Under the pieces are notes generated by a model. The model was not told the origin of the DNA, ran no database searches, and saw nothing but the letters and a program-made list of their open reading frames with translations. Source: Intestinibacter bartlettii (GTDB lineage: Bacteria > Bacillota > Clostridia > Peptostreptococcales > Peptostreptococcaceae). Taken from it: 64,000 nt of DNA. Below are positions 25,217 to 37,600 of this stretch, one piece after another; position 1 is the stretch's first letter, and every line of letters starts with the position of its first letter. A program made the translations under genes and the position numbers. The stretch covers positions 1-64,000 of the forward strand of contig NZ_JAHLOQ010000018.1 of NCBI RefSeq assembly GCF_018917435.1. Direction: 5' to 3'.

Positions 25217-28195
25217 ATGATATTATCTCAAAGACTAAAGTATAAATATTTAGAAGATCAAAACTTAAATAATAAAAATGTACTTATATTAGATTCATTT
25301 ATATCTTGTATGAATAAAAAAACTGAAAATATAAATATTCCTAAAAATATAAATACTATTGGTTACAGATGTTTTTATGATTGTACAAATATTAAATCAT
25401 TATATATTCCTCCCAATATATATAATATAGAAAAGGGAGCATTCTATAATTGTAAAAGCTTAGAAAAAATAGAGTTATCAGAAAATGTATCAGTTTTAAA
25501 ACCTGATACTTTCTACAACTGCGTAAACTTAAAAAATATAACTTTGCCAAGTAATATAACTTCTATTGGTGAAAAATGCTTTTGTAATTGCGAAAATTTA
25601 GAAGAGATTAATTTATCTTATAAGCTAGAAAAAATAGATAATTCTGCATTTAAAAATTGTTACAATTTAACTTTTATAGTTCTTCCAAACTCAGTTAAAT
25701 ATATTGAAAAAAATGCATTTTTTAATTGCTTAAATTTAAAAAATGTAATTCTACCAGATAATATAAGCATTTTAGAATCTTGTTTATTTGCTAATTGCGA
25801 AAAAATAGATAAGATTAATATACCGCAAAACGTAGTAAAAATTAAGGACTTAGCTTTCTTTGAATGCAGTAATTTAAATGAAATAAATTTACCTAAAAAC
25901 TTATTGCATATAGGTTCTAGAGTTTTTTCTAACTGTAGTAACTTGCAAATTATCAATTTGCCAAATACAATTTCATCAATAGGTCAAGGAATTTTTTCTA
26001 ACTGTATAAGTCTAAGTAAAGTTAATTTACCTAATAAACTTACATATATACCATCTAGCACATTTATTAACTGTGGTAATTTAGAATATATTGATATTCC
26101 TAAAACAGTAAAACAAATAGATAATTCCGCATTTTGTGGATGCAGCAATTTGAAATCTATAAACTTACCAGAAAATCTACAATCAATAGGTTCAGATGTA
26201 TTTTCTGGTTGTGAAAATTTAGAGAATATTATTCTTCCACATAGTTTAAAAAATATAGGTTCTTCAGCGTTTTATAATTGTAAAACATTATCGGAAATAA
26301 ATATTCCTAATAACATAAGTGGACTAAACTCCTTAACTTTTTATAATTGTAGTAGTTTAAACAAAGTTAAACTTCCAAAAACGCTAAAAAGAATACCTGA
26401 TTCTTGTTTTTCAAACTGTACAAGTTTAGAAAAAATAAATTTACCAGAAGAGTTAAATTATATAGATGCATATGCATTTTCAAATTGTACATCTTTAAAA
26501 GAATTTAGATTACCTAAGTCTATAAAAAGAATAAAAGAATATGCATTCAGCAATTGTACTAACTTGAGTAAAATTATTATTCCTAACAAAATTAGATCAA
26601 TTAGTAACTCTGCTTTTGAGAATTGTCCTAATATTGTTATTTGCGGTGAAAAAAATTCTTATGCTCATAAATATGCTATTGCCAATAATTTAAAATTTGA
26701 GGAATATGAATTCATAAATCTTAGGGATATATCTATAAAAGATACTTTTATATCTATTTTAAAAAATGAAGAAAGAAAGCTGGATTTGATTTTACATCCT
26801 GAAAATACTAATGATATTTTTAAAGTAAAATGGAAATCCTCTGATGAAAATATAGTTTCTGTTAAAGACGGAATTATTAAAAGTCATAATATAGGTGTTG
26901 TGACTATAAGTGCTTCCGTTGGACATAACAAAGTCGCAAAATGTATAGTTCAGGTTGAATTACCTTTGGAAAATATATATTTTGAAACAGATAATTTAAC
27001 CTTAAACAAAGATGATTCAAAACATTTAAAACTAGAATGTTTTCCTAAAAATCATACTTGTACAGAAACTCCAATTTGGATATCCTCTGATGAAAATATT
27101 GCAAAAGTAGATTCAAAAGGAAATATCTATGCTATTGATAAAGGATACTGTACTATTACTTGTACTCTAAATAATAAATCTGCATCGTGTGATATTACGG
27201 TAGATCTTCCTTTAAAGGAAATACGTTTTGATAAAACTACGTTAAATTTAAAATGTAATGATTTATATAAATTAAACATATCTTATATACCAGAAAACAC
27301 TACAGATGATATTGCTTTAAATTGGTCTTGTATGGATTCATCCATTGCATCTATTGATAATAGTGGTACCATTAAAGCACTAAATGCTGGTACTACTGTA
27401 GTAACAGCTTCAACTAATAACAAAATAGCAACTTGTATAGTTACAGTAAAATCATCTATATCTGAAATTAAATTTAAAGAGGATAAACTTAATTTAAAAG
27501 TTGATGATTCTAAATGTTTAGAGATAGTTGATCAAAACAATAATAAAGTCGAACCACAGCTTGTTAATTGGAATATCTCAGATAAAAAAATAGCTAAGAT
27601 AGAAAATAATAACTTAATAGCTATTTCTGAAGGAACAACTGTAGTAATTGCTCAGGTTGAAAATCTACTAGCTGCGTGTATATTAAATGTTTCATTAAAA
27701 AAAATACGCTTATTTGATGTAAACTATTTAAAATGTAGCGCTAATATTATAACAGGTAAAGGAATCGTAGGTGCTACAGTTAAGGCATTTAAAGATGAAC
27801 AAATGATTAGCGATACATGTGTGATTGGACAAGATAAAAGATTTTTACTAAATATTGATCCACAAGATGCAGGTTCTGAAATAAAAGTAGAAATTTCTAA
27901 AAATGGATATGAAACTAGAGAGGAAATAATCACAGCCTTATATGAATTTGATGTATTTTCGGTAGATTCTATTGAAAATATAGATCCTAATCATATAAGT
28001 ATTTCAGGAAAAGGTTGTAGCGAATCTTATATAAGAGCATATATAAAAAATACTCAGATAGGGAAAGCTTGTGTTGTAAATTCAAATGGTACATTTAATA
28101 TGTATCTTCCAAAAATAAAACCAGACACAATAGTTACTCTAAAAATGAGAAAAACAAATTACGTTACAGCTAACAAGAATATAATCATTCCATAA
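25217..28195 (+). CDS. BspA-type leucine-rich-repeat protein with Big_2 domains, no signal peptide
   Basis: The 992-residue product has about 19 LRR_5 repeats of exactly 23 residues from about 30 to 490. The pattern is C-x2-L-x2-I-x-LP-x2-L-x2-I-x3-AF-x2-C. Four Big_2-like Ig domains follow at about 500-835 (NDIFKVKWKSSDENIVSVKDG style). Two beta domains end the protein (ITGKGIVGATVKAF and ISGKGCSESYIRAY). Such proteins normally sit outside the cell and bind host or matrix. Here the start, MILSQRLKYKYLEDQ, is supported by GGAGGG 8 bases upstream and carries no signal peptide. No membrane span and no sorting motif are seen. It is co-transcribed with the sortase. Confidence 0.88.
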   Translation: MILSQRLKYKYLEDQNLNNKNVLILDSFISCMNKKTENINIPKNINTIGYRCFYDCTNIKSLYIPPNIYNIEKGAFYNCKSLEKIELSENVSVLKPDTFYNCVNLKNITLPSNITSIGEKCFCNCENLEEINLSYKLEKIDNSAFKNCYNLTFIVLPNSVKYIEKNAFFNCLNLKNVILPDNISILESCLFANCEKIDKINIPQNVVKIKDLAFFECSNLNEINLPKNLLHIGSRVFSNCSNLQIINLPNTISSIGQGIFSNCISLSKVNLPNKLTYIPSSTFINCGNLEYIDIPKTVKQIDNSAFCGCSNLKSINLPENLQSIGSDVFSGCENLENIILPHSLKNIGSSAFYNCKTLSEINIPNNISGLNSLTFYNCSSLNKVKLPKTLKRIPDSCFSNCTSLEKINLPEELNYIDAYAFSNCTSLKEFRLPKSIKRIKEYAFSNCTNLSKIIIPNKIRSISNSAFENCPNIVICGEKNSYAHKYAIANNLKFEEYEFINLRDISIKDTFISILKNEERKLDLILHPENTNDIFKVKWKSSDENIVSVKDGIIKSHNIGVVTISASVGHNKVAKCIVQVELPLENIYFETDNLTLNKDDSKHLKLECFPKNHTCTETPIWISSDENIAKVDSKGNIYAIDKGYCTITCTLNNKSASCDITVDLPLKEIRFDKTTLNLKCNDLYKLNISYIPENTTDDIALNWSCMDSSIASIDNSGTIKALNAGTTVVTASTNNKIATCIVTVKSSISEIKFKEDKLNLKVDDSKCLEIVDQNNNKVEPQLVNWNISDKKIAKIENNNLIAISEGTTVVIAQVENLLAACILNVSLKKIRLFDVNYLKCSANIITGKGIVGATVKAFKDEQMISDTCVIGQDKRFLLNIDPQDAGSEIKVEISKNGYETREEIITALYEFDVFSVDSIENIDPNHISISGKGCSESYIRAYIKNTQIGKACVVNSNGTFNMYLPKIKPDTIVTLKMRKTNYVTANKNIIIP

Positions 28196-28216
28196 ATTAA
28201 TAAATCAGAAATAAAA

Positions 28217-28253
28217 AAGGAGTAATCAACCTATATTGGTTTGATTACTCCTT
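28217..28253 (+). terminator. Terminator of the sortase-LRR operon
   Basis: A 13-bp perfect stem (AAGGAGTAATCAA) with CC/GG pairs inside is followed after two bases by TTTTT. It lies 22 bp after the LRR stop. Confidence 0.85.
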
Positions 28254-28398
28254 AATTTTTTACAATAATTTTCATGTTTTAAGTAAGATTTTTTATCTCT
28301 TTTGCCATTAGAGTATTTAATTTACCTTTAATAAATATTTTCGCATATTTCTAATAAATTTTTATATTTTACTCATATATAATAGCAAACTAATGTCA

Positions 28399-28511
28399 TT
28401 AAAATAGTAAACTGATTTCTTTGGTTATATTTTCACTTTCCTGTCGCTCGTCTATTTTTCTATAATGTCAGAAAATATTAACCAAAGATGCACAACAGTT
28501 TTCTATTTTAA
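28399..28511. repeat. Long imperfect inverted repeat (large hairpin)
   Basis: Outer arms 28399-28414 and 28496-28511 match with one mismatch. Inner arms 28419-28434 and 28471-28487 match with a single inserted base (CTTTGGTTATATTTTC against GAAAATATTAACCAAAG). The two arm pairs are in register, with small unpaired stretches between them. The centre of about 36 bp is more GC-rich. It may be a transcript end structure, a small RNA or a miniature mobile element. Confidence 0.55.
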
Positions 28512-28530
28512 GGTATCTTAATTGATACCT
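28511..28530. repeat. Short inverted repeat next to the long hairpin
   Basis: AGGTATC and GATACCT flank TTAATT. It is a perfect 7-bp stem sharing its first base with the end of the larger inverted repeat. Confidence 0.4.
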
Positions 28531-28677
28531 ATTCTCTTAAATGTCTCTGATTTTTTTAATCCTGTTTATCTACTTATTCTCTACTTTATCTATTACTATA
28601 TTTTTTAATTCTTAATTTGTTATGTCTATTTTTTTATTTTTTACTTTAATTTATTTCTATAATTAGTCATAAAATTT

Positions 28678-31600
28678 TTATAAATTTCTTCTACGTTTAT
28701 CGTTAATCCATAATACAACTAATGCTATTAATGCAATAGCTCCTATTGCAACTTCATTTGTTAAACTACTATCACCTGTTTGCACATCATCTCCATCCTT
28801 TAAATCATCTGATTTACTTGGATTATTCGGTGAATTTGGGTTACTAGGAGCATCTGGTTGTCCTGGTTTTTCAGGACTTCCCGGATTATTTGGTGTATCA
28901 GGTTTTTCTGGTTCTTCCGGATTTCCTGGATTGTCCGGTGTATCAGGTTCTTCTGGTTCTTCCGGACTTTCTGGGTTATCTGGTGTATCAGGTTCTTCTG
29001 GTTCATCTGGTTGTCCTGGGTTATCCGGTGTATCAGGTTTTTCTGGTTCCTCTGGATTTCCTGGGTTACCCGGTGTATCAGGTTTTTCTGGTTCCTCTGG
29101 ATTTCCTGGATTACCCGGTGTATCTGGTTCTTCTGGCCCCTCTGGACTTCCTGGATTATTTGGTGTATCAGGTTGCTCTGGTTCTTCCGGACTTCCTGGA
29201 TTATCTGGTGTATCAGGTTTTTCTGGTTCCTCTGGATTTCCTGGATTATCTGGTTTTTCTGGTTCACCTGGATTTCCTGGGGTATCCGGTGTATCTGGTT
29301 TTCCTGGTTCCTCCGGAGTTCCTGGGTTATCTGGTTTTTCTGGTATATCTGGAATATCTAGTGTATTAATAACTGTTACTAATTCTTTTGATTCCATTAA
29401 TATTACAGACTCTTTATCAATTTTAACTGTATAACCATCATGTTGTGGTTCACTTATTTTATATTTATTTCCATAGATTACATCTATAACAGGTTTTTCT
29501 TTCCCTAGTTCATCATATGCAAATTTAATATATTTTTCAGTTGTTCCATCAGCAAATTCGCCAGAAACTTTTATTGTAAATTCTTCATTACCATTTAGTT
29601 TCTCAATATTAGAAACGTCTTTCTTAATATATAATGAAACTTTTTTGGCATCGAACATTTCAACCTTTTGGATTTCGCCAGTTTCTGTAACAGTAAACTT
29701 AACCTCTTCAGCTATTAAATATCCATTTGGAGCCTGTTTTTCTACTAGTATATAATCTCCCATTGGTAATCTATTAATTCTATGTGGTTCTGTACTACTT
29801 ACCCACTCTTCAATTATATTACCATTTGAATCTTTTACCTGTAGTGTTGCCCCTGGTAGTTCCTCTTTAGTAACAATATCTTTTTTAGATATGTCTACTT
29901 TTGTGTAGTCATCCTTCATTATTGTTGAACCTGTAATATTTCCTTCGCTGTCTATTGTAAATTCTACTTCCTCAGCTAGTAAATATCCAGCTGGTGCCTT
30001 AGTTTCCCTTATTTTATATGTTCCTGCTTTTAAGTTATTTACAACGTGTGGTTTATCTGTTGATGTCCAGCTTTCTATTACTTCTCCTTTTGAGTTTAGT
30101 AACTCTAGCTTCGCTCCTTTGATTTCTTCACCTGTTGTTATATCTTGTTTTGATATTGGAACATTGTTTGTTTTTTCTACATCGTATATTGAAAACTCTT
30201 GAACTTTTCCTGTTTCTTCAATTACTACTTTTACATCTTCCGCCAAGTTGTATCCTTTTGGTGCTTTTACTTCGTGTAATGTATACTCGCCTACTGGCAG
30301 CTTTGTCATTTCATATGCTTTGTTTTCTGATGTAAACTCTGCTACTACTTTTCCTTCGCTATCTAGTAATTGTAATTTTGCTCCTTCTAAGATTTCCTTA
30401 GTTTCTAGATCTTTTTTCGTAATCTCAACTTTTGTGTAATCGTCTTTCATTTCGACTTTTTGAATTTCTCCTGTTTCGTCTACTTTGAATTCTACATCTT
30501 CTGCTCTTATATATCCAGCTGGCGCTGTTATTTCTCTTAAGATATATTCACCTGTCGGTAATCTATCTATTTTGTGAGCTTCTTCTGTTGTTTTCCATTC
30601 TTCTACTACTTTTCCTGTAGCTTTTTCGATTACTTGTAATTTCGCACCTATTACTGGTTGTCCATCTGTTATGTCTGATTTTGTGATTTCTACTTTTGTG
30701 TAGTCATCTTTCATTATCGTTGAACCTGTGATATTTCCTTCGCTGTCTATTGTAAATTCTACTTCTTCTGCTATTAAATATCCAGCTGGCGCCTTAGTTT
30801 CTCTTATTTTATATGTTCCTGCTTTTAAGTTATTTACAACATGTGGTTTATCTGTCGATGTCCAACTTTCTATTACTTCTCCTTTTGAGTTTAGTAACTC
30901 TAGCTTCGCTCCTTTGATTTCCTCACCTGTTGTTATATCTTGTTTTGATATTGGAACATTATTTGTTTTTTCTACGTCGTATATTGAGAATTCTTGTACT
31001 TTTCCTGTTTCTTCAATTACTACTTTTACATCTTCTGCTAAGTTGTATCCTTTTGGTGCTTTTACTTCGTGTAATGTATACTCGCCTACTGGCAGCTTTG
31101 TCATTTCGTATGCTTTGTTTTCTGATGTAAACTCCGCTACTACTTTTCCTTCGCTATCTAGTAGTTGTAATTTTGCTCCTTCTAGGATCTCCTTAGTTTC
31201 TAGATCTTTTTTAGTAATCTCTACTTTTGTGTAATCATCTTTCATTTCGACTTTTTGGATTTCTCCTGTTTCATCTACTTTGAACTCTACATCTTCTGCT
31301 CTTATGTATCCAGCTGGCGCTGTTATTTCTCTTAAGATATATTCACCTGTCGGTAATCTATCTATTTTATGAGCTTCTTCTGTTGTTGTCCATTCTTCTA
31401 CTACTTTTCCTGTAGTTTTTTCGATTACTTGTAATTTTGCACCTATTACTGGTTGGCCATCTGTTATATCTGATTTTGTGATTTCTACTTTTGTGTAGTC
31501 ATCCTTCATTATTGTTGAACCTGTAATATTTCCTTCGCTGTCTATTGTAAATTCTACTTCCTCAGCTAGTAAATATCCAGCTGGCGCCTTAGTTTCCCTT

Positions 31601-34600
31601 ATTTTATATGTTCCTGCTTTTAAGTTATTTACAACATGTGGTTTATCTGTCGATATCCAGCTTTCTATTACTTCTCCTTTTGAGTTTAGTAACTCTAGCT
31701 TCGCTCCTTTGATTTCCTCACCTGTTGTTATATCTTGTTTTGATATTGGAACATTGTTTGTTTTTTCTACATCGTATATTGAAAACTCTTGAACTTTTCC
31801 TGTTTCTTCAATTACTACTTTTACATCTTCCGCTAGGTTGTATCCTTTTGGAGCTTTTACTTCGTGTAATGTATACTCTCCTACTGGCAGCTTTGTCATT
31901 TCGTATGCTTTGTTTTCTGATGTAAACTCTGCTACTACTTTTCCTTCGCTATCTAGTAATTGTAATTTTGCTCCTTCTAAGATTTCCTTAGTTTCTAGAT
32001 CTTTTTTCGTAATCTCAACTTTTGTGTAATCGTCTTTCATTTCGACTTTTTGGATTTCTCCTGTTTCGTCTACTCTAAACTCTACATCTTCTGCTCTTAT
32101 GTATCCAGCTGGCGCTTGGATTTCTCTTAAGATATATTCTCCTGTCGGTAATCTATCTATTTTGTGAGCTTCTCCTGTTGTTGTCCATTCTTCGACTACT
32201 TCATTTGTTACTTTATCGATTACTTGTAATTTTGCACCTATTACTGGTTGTCCATCTGTTATATCTAATTTTGTGATTTCTACTTTTGTATAGTCATCTT
32301 TCATTATTGTTGAACCTGTGATATTTCCTTCGCTGTCTATTGTAAATTCTACTTCTTCAGCTACTAAATATCCAGCTGGCGCCTTAGTTTCTCTTATTTT
32401 GTATGTTCCTGCTTTTAAGTTATTTACAACATGTGGTTTATCTGTCGATGTCCAGCTTTCTATTACTTCTCCTTTTGAGTTCAGTAACTCTAGCTTCGCT
32501 CCTTTGATTTCTTCACCTGTTGTTATATCTTGTTTTGATATTGGAACATTGTTTGTTTTTTCTACATCGTATATTGAAAACTCTTGAACTTTTCCTGTTT
32601 CTTCAATTACTACTTTTACATCTTCCGCTAAATTATATCCTTTTGGCGCTTTTACTTCACGTAATGTATACTCGCCTACTGGTAACTTAGTCATTTCGTA
32701 TGCTTTGTTTTCTGATGTAAACTCTGCTACTACTTTTCCTTCACTATCTAGTAATTGTAGTTTTGCTCCTTCTAAGATTTCTTTAGTCTCTAGATCTTTT
32801 TTCGTAATCTCTACTTTTGTGTAATCGTCTTTCATTTCGACTTTATAAATTTTTCCGCCTTCTGAAACAGTGAATTCTACATCTTCTGCTCTTATATAAC
32901 CATCTGGTGCACTGATTTCTCTTAGAATATATTCACCAACTGGAAGTTCATCTATTTCATAATCTTCTTCAGTAGTAGTCCATTCTTCTAGTACTTCATT
33001 TGTTACTTTATCAATTACTTGTAAAGTAGCACCCTTTAATGGTTTTGAAGTTGTTATATCAGATTTTGATATTTTAACTTTACTTGAAGTCTTTTTATTT
33101 AAAACTGTCGATGTTATATCTTCAGACCCTATAGTTACCGATGCATTTTCTATGGAATCTATTGTATATCTGTTTCCTGTTTCCTTTTCTGAAACTTCAT
33201 AAGTATTTCCGTAAATTACTCCGGGTACCTCTTGTGCTTGACCTATATTACTATTATCAAATGTAAATTTCTTTATCGTTTCACCTTCAACATCTGAGAA
33301 TCTACCTTTTACTGTTACTATAAATTTATCAGTATCAGAAATAGTTGCATTATCTACTAACTTTTTAACAACAAATAATTTACCAGCATCTTTTCTTTCA
33401 TTAGTTACTGATAATAATTTAATTTGTAAAGAACCATCTAAAGTTACTGATTGATTATTATATACAATATTATAGTTTTCATTGTTTACTTCTGATAATG
33501 TATAAGTTTCTCCATAGATAGTATCTTCAACTACTATTTGTTTATTTAATTGTTCTTTAGTAACATTTATCTCTTTTGAGTTTGTTCCATTTGAGAATTT
33601 ACCACTTACTATTAATGTAAATACATCATCGTCTGCTACTGTATTTATATTCTCAACAACTTTTGTTACAGCTAATATTCCACTTAGTCTTTTAGAATTA
33701 ACTACTTCAACTAACTGATCTTTATTATTCACCATAACTTGTCCATTACCTGTAATAGCTACATTATATGAATCAGAATTGTTTTCAACTATTTCGTAAG
33801 TATTGCCGTAAACTACATTTTCTACTTTTTTAATAGTCCCATTTATGGCATCTTCTTTAGTAAATTTTATAGTTTTTTCTTTTGAGCCATCAGAAAACTC
33901 TCCAGTTATAACTATATCGAATTGTTCTTTTTCATCGAACATATTCTCATTTATTAATGTTTTCTTTACAAATAATGAAACATCTTTTGCATCAAACATT
34001 TCAACCTTTTGAATTTCACTAGTTGCTTTAACTGTAAAATCAATAGATTCAGCTATCAAATATCCATCTGGTGCCGATTTTTCTATTAACGTATATTCTC
34101 CAGGTTCCAAAGTATCAATTTCATGTGGTTTAGTCGTAGATACCCACTCTTCAATAACTTTTCCTGTAGATTTATCGATTATTTGAAGTGTTGCTCCTGG
34201 CAATTCTTCACTTGTAACAATATCTTTCTTAGATATTTTTAGTTTTGTTTTTATTTTATCTCTCTTATTAGTAACATATCCTGTGCTATCTTTTTGAACT
34301 TTAACTATAGTATCTTTTTTAGTTAATTTTACTGTATAAACAGTATCATCCATCACATACCCTTCTGGAGCGTTTATTTCTTTTATATAGTAAGTTTGTA
34401 ATAATAATTTACTAGATAAATCATCACCATTAGATGTAGTTGTAATTTTTGTTACTAAATTAGTACATTCTTTATCCGAATAAACACCAAACTCAGCGCC
34501 TGCTAAAATTTTATTAGTGTTTTCTTCATCAACTTTAGTTACTGAAATTTGAGCTGATTCAATAGTTCCAGGTATACTTACACCAACTTTAGCTGGTTCG

Positions 34601-37600
34601 GCAATTAATGTAACATCTTCATTGAAAGAATTTTTTGTTGAATATAAATATCCAAATGAGTTCCAAGCGATTTCCCCTGGTATAGCATCATCACCTATAA
34701 TACCTTCAAAATAAACCCTTACAATCTGACCTTGTTTTAATTTAAAGCCGTTTTTAAATGTTAAACGTAAAGATTTATGAATATCTTGATTATATGAAGT
34801 ATCCCAAGTTGTATTAGAATCCCAATCTTCATTTGTATAAGAAATTTTACTAGAATAGTCTATAGAATATTGGCTTGTATCTACTGTAGATTCATAGTTT
34901 CTATTTTCATCTAGTATATCAACTTTGAAATTAGGTTTATTGGCTAAATATACAGTAAACTCCGAGTTTCTAGGACTATCTAAATTTACTGTACCTACAT
35001 CACCTACATGTGGTAATTTATCAATTAGAGTTAAGTTGTATATATCACCTTCGCTATTACTTTTAACATATAATGTATATCCAACCTTTTCTCCTTTTCC
35101 ACTACTCACAACAGTATTATCATTAGATTTATATCCATATCCATTTGCATGATTATCACCATAGCCATTGCCAGTCTTATCTTCTTCTAAAACTGTGTCA
35201 TATCCAGATAAATCACTTATTTGCTTAAATGAATATGTTGCATAATTTCCAAATATGTGGGCAGTTGCTTGATTTTCTATAACAGTCTTTTTTTCTCCAT
35301 CTACTTCAATTTCCGTTACATTACCCTCTGTAACACTGTCTTTTGTAAAAGATTGTGAAGGAACTAATGCAACATTATTTACATAAGTACCATAATTAGC
35401 TGTATTACTATCATTTGCTGAAATAAATGTTATTTCTGCATAACCGCCACTTGGTATAGTATATGTTTCATCTTCTAACTTCCAAGTTAAAACTTGAACT
35501 TCATCTCCATTTGAATCAGTTTTAGTTGATGTAGTTAAAAGGTTACTTATATCAAAAGTAAACTTCTTACTTCCATCTTTATTGTAAATAGTTATACTTT
35601 GATTATGTTTACTATTTTTAGATAGAGTATATGGATGTGGTAAGGTATCAATAACAGTATAATTAGTCATATCTTCAGAATCATAATTATTTCCATTATT
35701 ACTTACCTTTATTGTCCATTTTAGTGATGATTTTATAGATATTTTAGAATTTTCATCTACCTCATGTAATTCATCACTACCTGCATTATAGAATCCATCT
35801 AATTTCTTACTTACACCTGGTAATATAGCCACCTTTTTGATTGTTACATCAGATTCATACCAAGTTTGATTTTCACCACCATAAATGTGACCATAATTTT
35901 TATTTAGAATATTACAAGTTCCATCATTTTTAGGTGATTTATCTGTATTTGTTGAGAAACTTACTTTTACATCATTTCCAGGAGCTTCATTTTCTGTTGT
36001 ATCATATGAAAATGCAATTTTATTTACAGATGATAAATCTGTTTTTTCATTATCTATTTCACATAAATATGTAAATGCTATTGCATGTCCTGGTTGTAAT
36101 TCTGCACCCTCATTAAATGTAAATACTATTTGATTATTATCATACGCAGCATTTACAACAATGCCTCCATCTAAAACAACTCCTTGAGGTAAATTAATAT
36201 CGCTCGCATAATTTACAGTCGTTATTTTATTTGAGGCACTTACATTGTAAAAGGCATTAGAATCTTTGCCCATTGCAATATATTTAAATCCATTTGGTAA
36301 TATATCCACTGCTTTTTTAAGAGGAAGATTATCTCCACTATTAGCATCATTGTATATTACATATGTATATACGACTGCATTTTGTTCACTACCATAACTA
36401 TAAAGTGAATTGCTATTAACACTGTACCACCCATCAACTGATTCCTTACTATTTCTAGTATACTTACCAATTGACTTTATACCTTTTTGTGTCCATATAT
36501 TATTTTTAATTGCTGGATAATAGAAATCTGTTTCACCTTTAGCTACTACATTATTTTTTATTTTTAGTTCAATAGTATTATGAAGTCTATAATCAGTTGA
36601 ACCTTCTTCAACACTTTCTGTTGCTTTTGAATATTCAGATGTTGTGATTGCATCAAAAGCAAGTTCAATAGTTTCACCATTTTTCAATATTCCACTTGCA
36701 AAACTAAAATTCATATAATACCAGTTAGCTCCACCATTTAATACTAATGGATTTTCTGTTACAGTTTTTCCATTACTATCAGTTTGTTTTGCTACAACTG
36801 TAAGTTTTTTACTCTTATCTATAATATTATTATTTGTGAAATTATCCATAAAAGAAATATCTGAATGATTTATATCTTTGCCTGTGTTATTAGTGTATTT
36901 AATTTTAAATGTTACTTTATCTCCTACTGATATCGGATTAGTTTTGTTGTCGGCTAACTGTCCGTTTACATAAGCCTCTTTAGTAACTTTTGTATCTGGA
37001 TAAGTAAGTTCAACAGTTGCATCATCCGATATTTGAGTATTGTTAAAGTTTAATACTGCAGTATTTACAACAACCCCTGTATCTATTTCATCTGAAGATT
37101 TTGGAGTTGCAACTACAGTTATACCTTCCACTACGTTAAAATCAGTTCCTATATCTCCAAAATTAAAAGTTATAGATTTTATATCTACAACACTCTTATT
37201 ATCTATTAAGGAACTTAATTTTGAAATTTGTGAAGGATTATCAATTTGTATAGTCTTAGTAGAATAGTCATTAAATACAACCTCTATACTATAACTATTT
37301 ATCCCTTCATAAGAACCTGTTGTAATTTCTTTAAGTTTAAATTTAGAATTTACCCCATTCCATGTTGAAAAGTCATCTTTAACTGTTACATTTTTTAATG
37401 ATTTTTTTGAAGTGTTAGAAAAACCATCTATAGTAAATGTAACATCATCATTTGATCCTATTTGAACAGAATCTTTATCAATAGATTTATTTATTTTTAA
37501 ATCTACATCTTTTGGTGTTTGATATGTTTTATTTTCTTGTTCCCCGACTTTTAACGTATTTACTATTGAATTGTGACCATTAATATTAAATAATGATTTA

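Larger units (their letters stand above)
28254..28677. other. 424-bp non-coding gap between convergent surface-protein genes
   Basis: No ORF is supported. It contains a long imperfect inverted repeat (28399-28511) and a short one (28511-28530). A local GC-rich patch, CTTTCCTGTCGCTCGTC, lies at the loop of the long repeat. No classical terminator for the giant adhesin was found directly behind its stop; the inverted repeat may do that job. Confidence 0.5.

Noticed and set aside
28858-29434. Three long plus-strand open frames over the adhesin stalk, one reading as a collagen-like Gly-x-y protein
   Set aside because: They mirror the 45-bp repeats of the minus-strand gene, where Pro codons read as Gly on the other strand. 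There is no ribosome site, and the main gene has a complete domain structure through this region.
30135-32587. Repeated plus-strand ORFs spaced by 795 bp
   Set aside because: They are shadows of the tandem CnaB repeats on the minus strand; their spacing only reports the repeat period.
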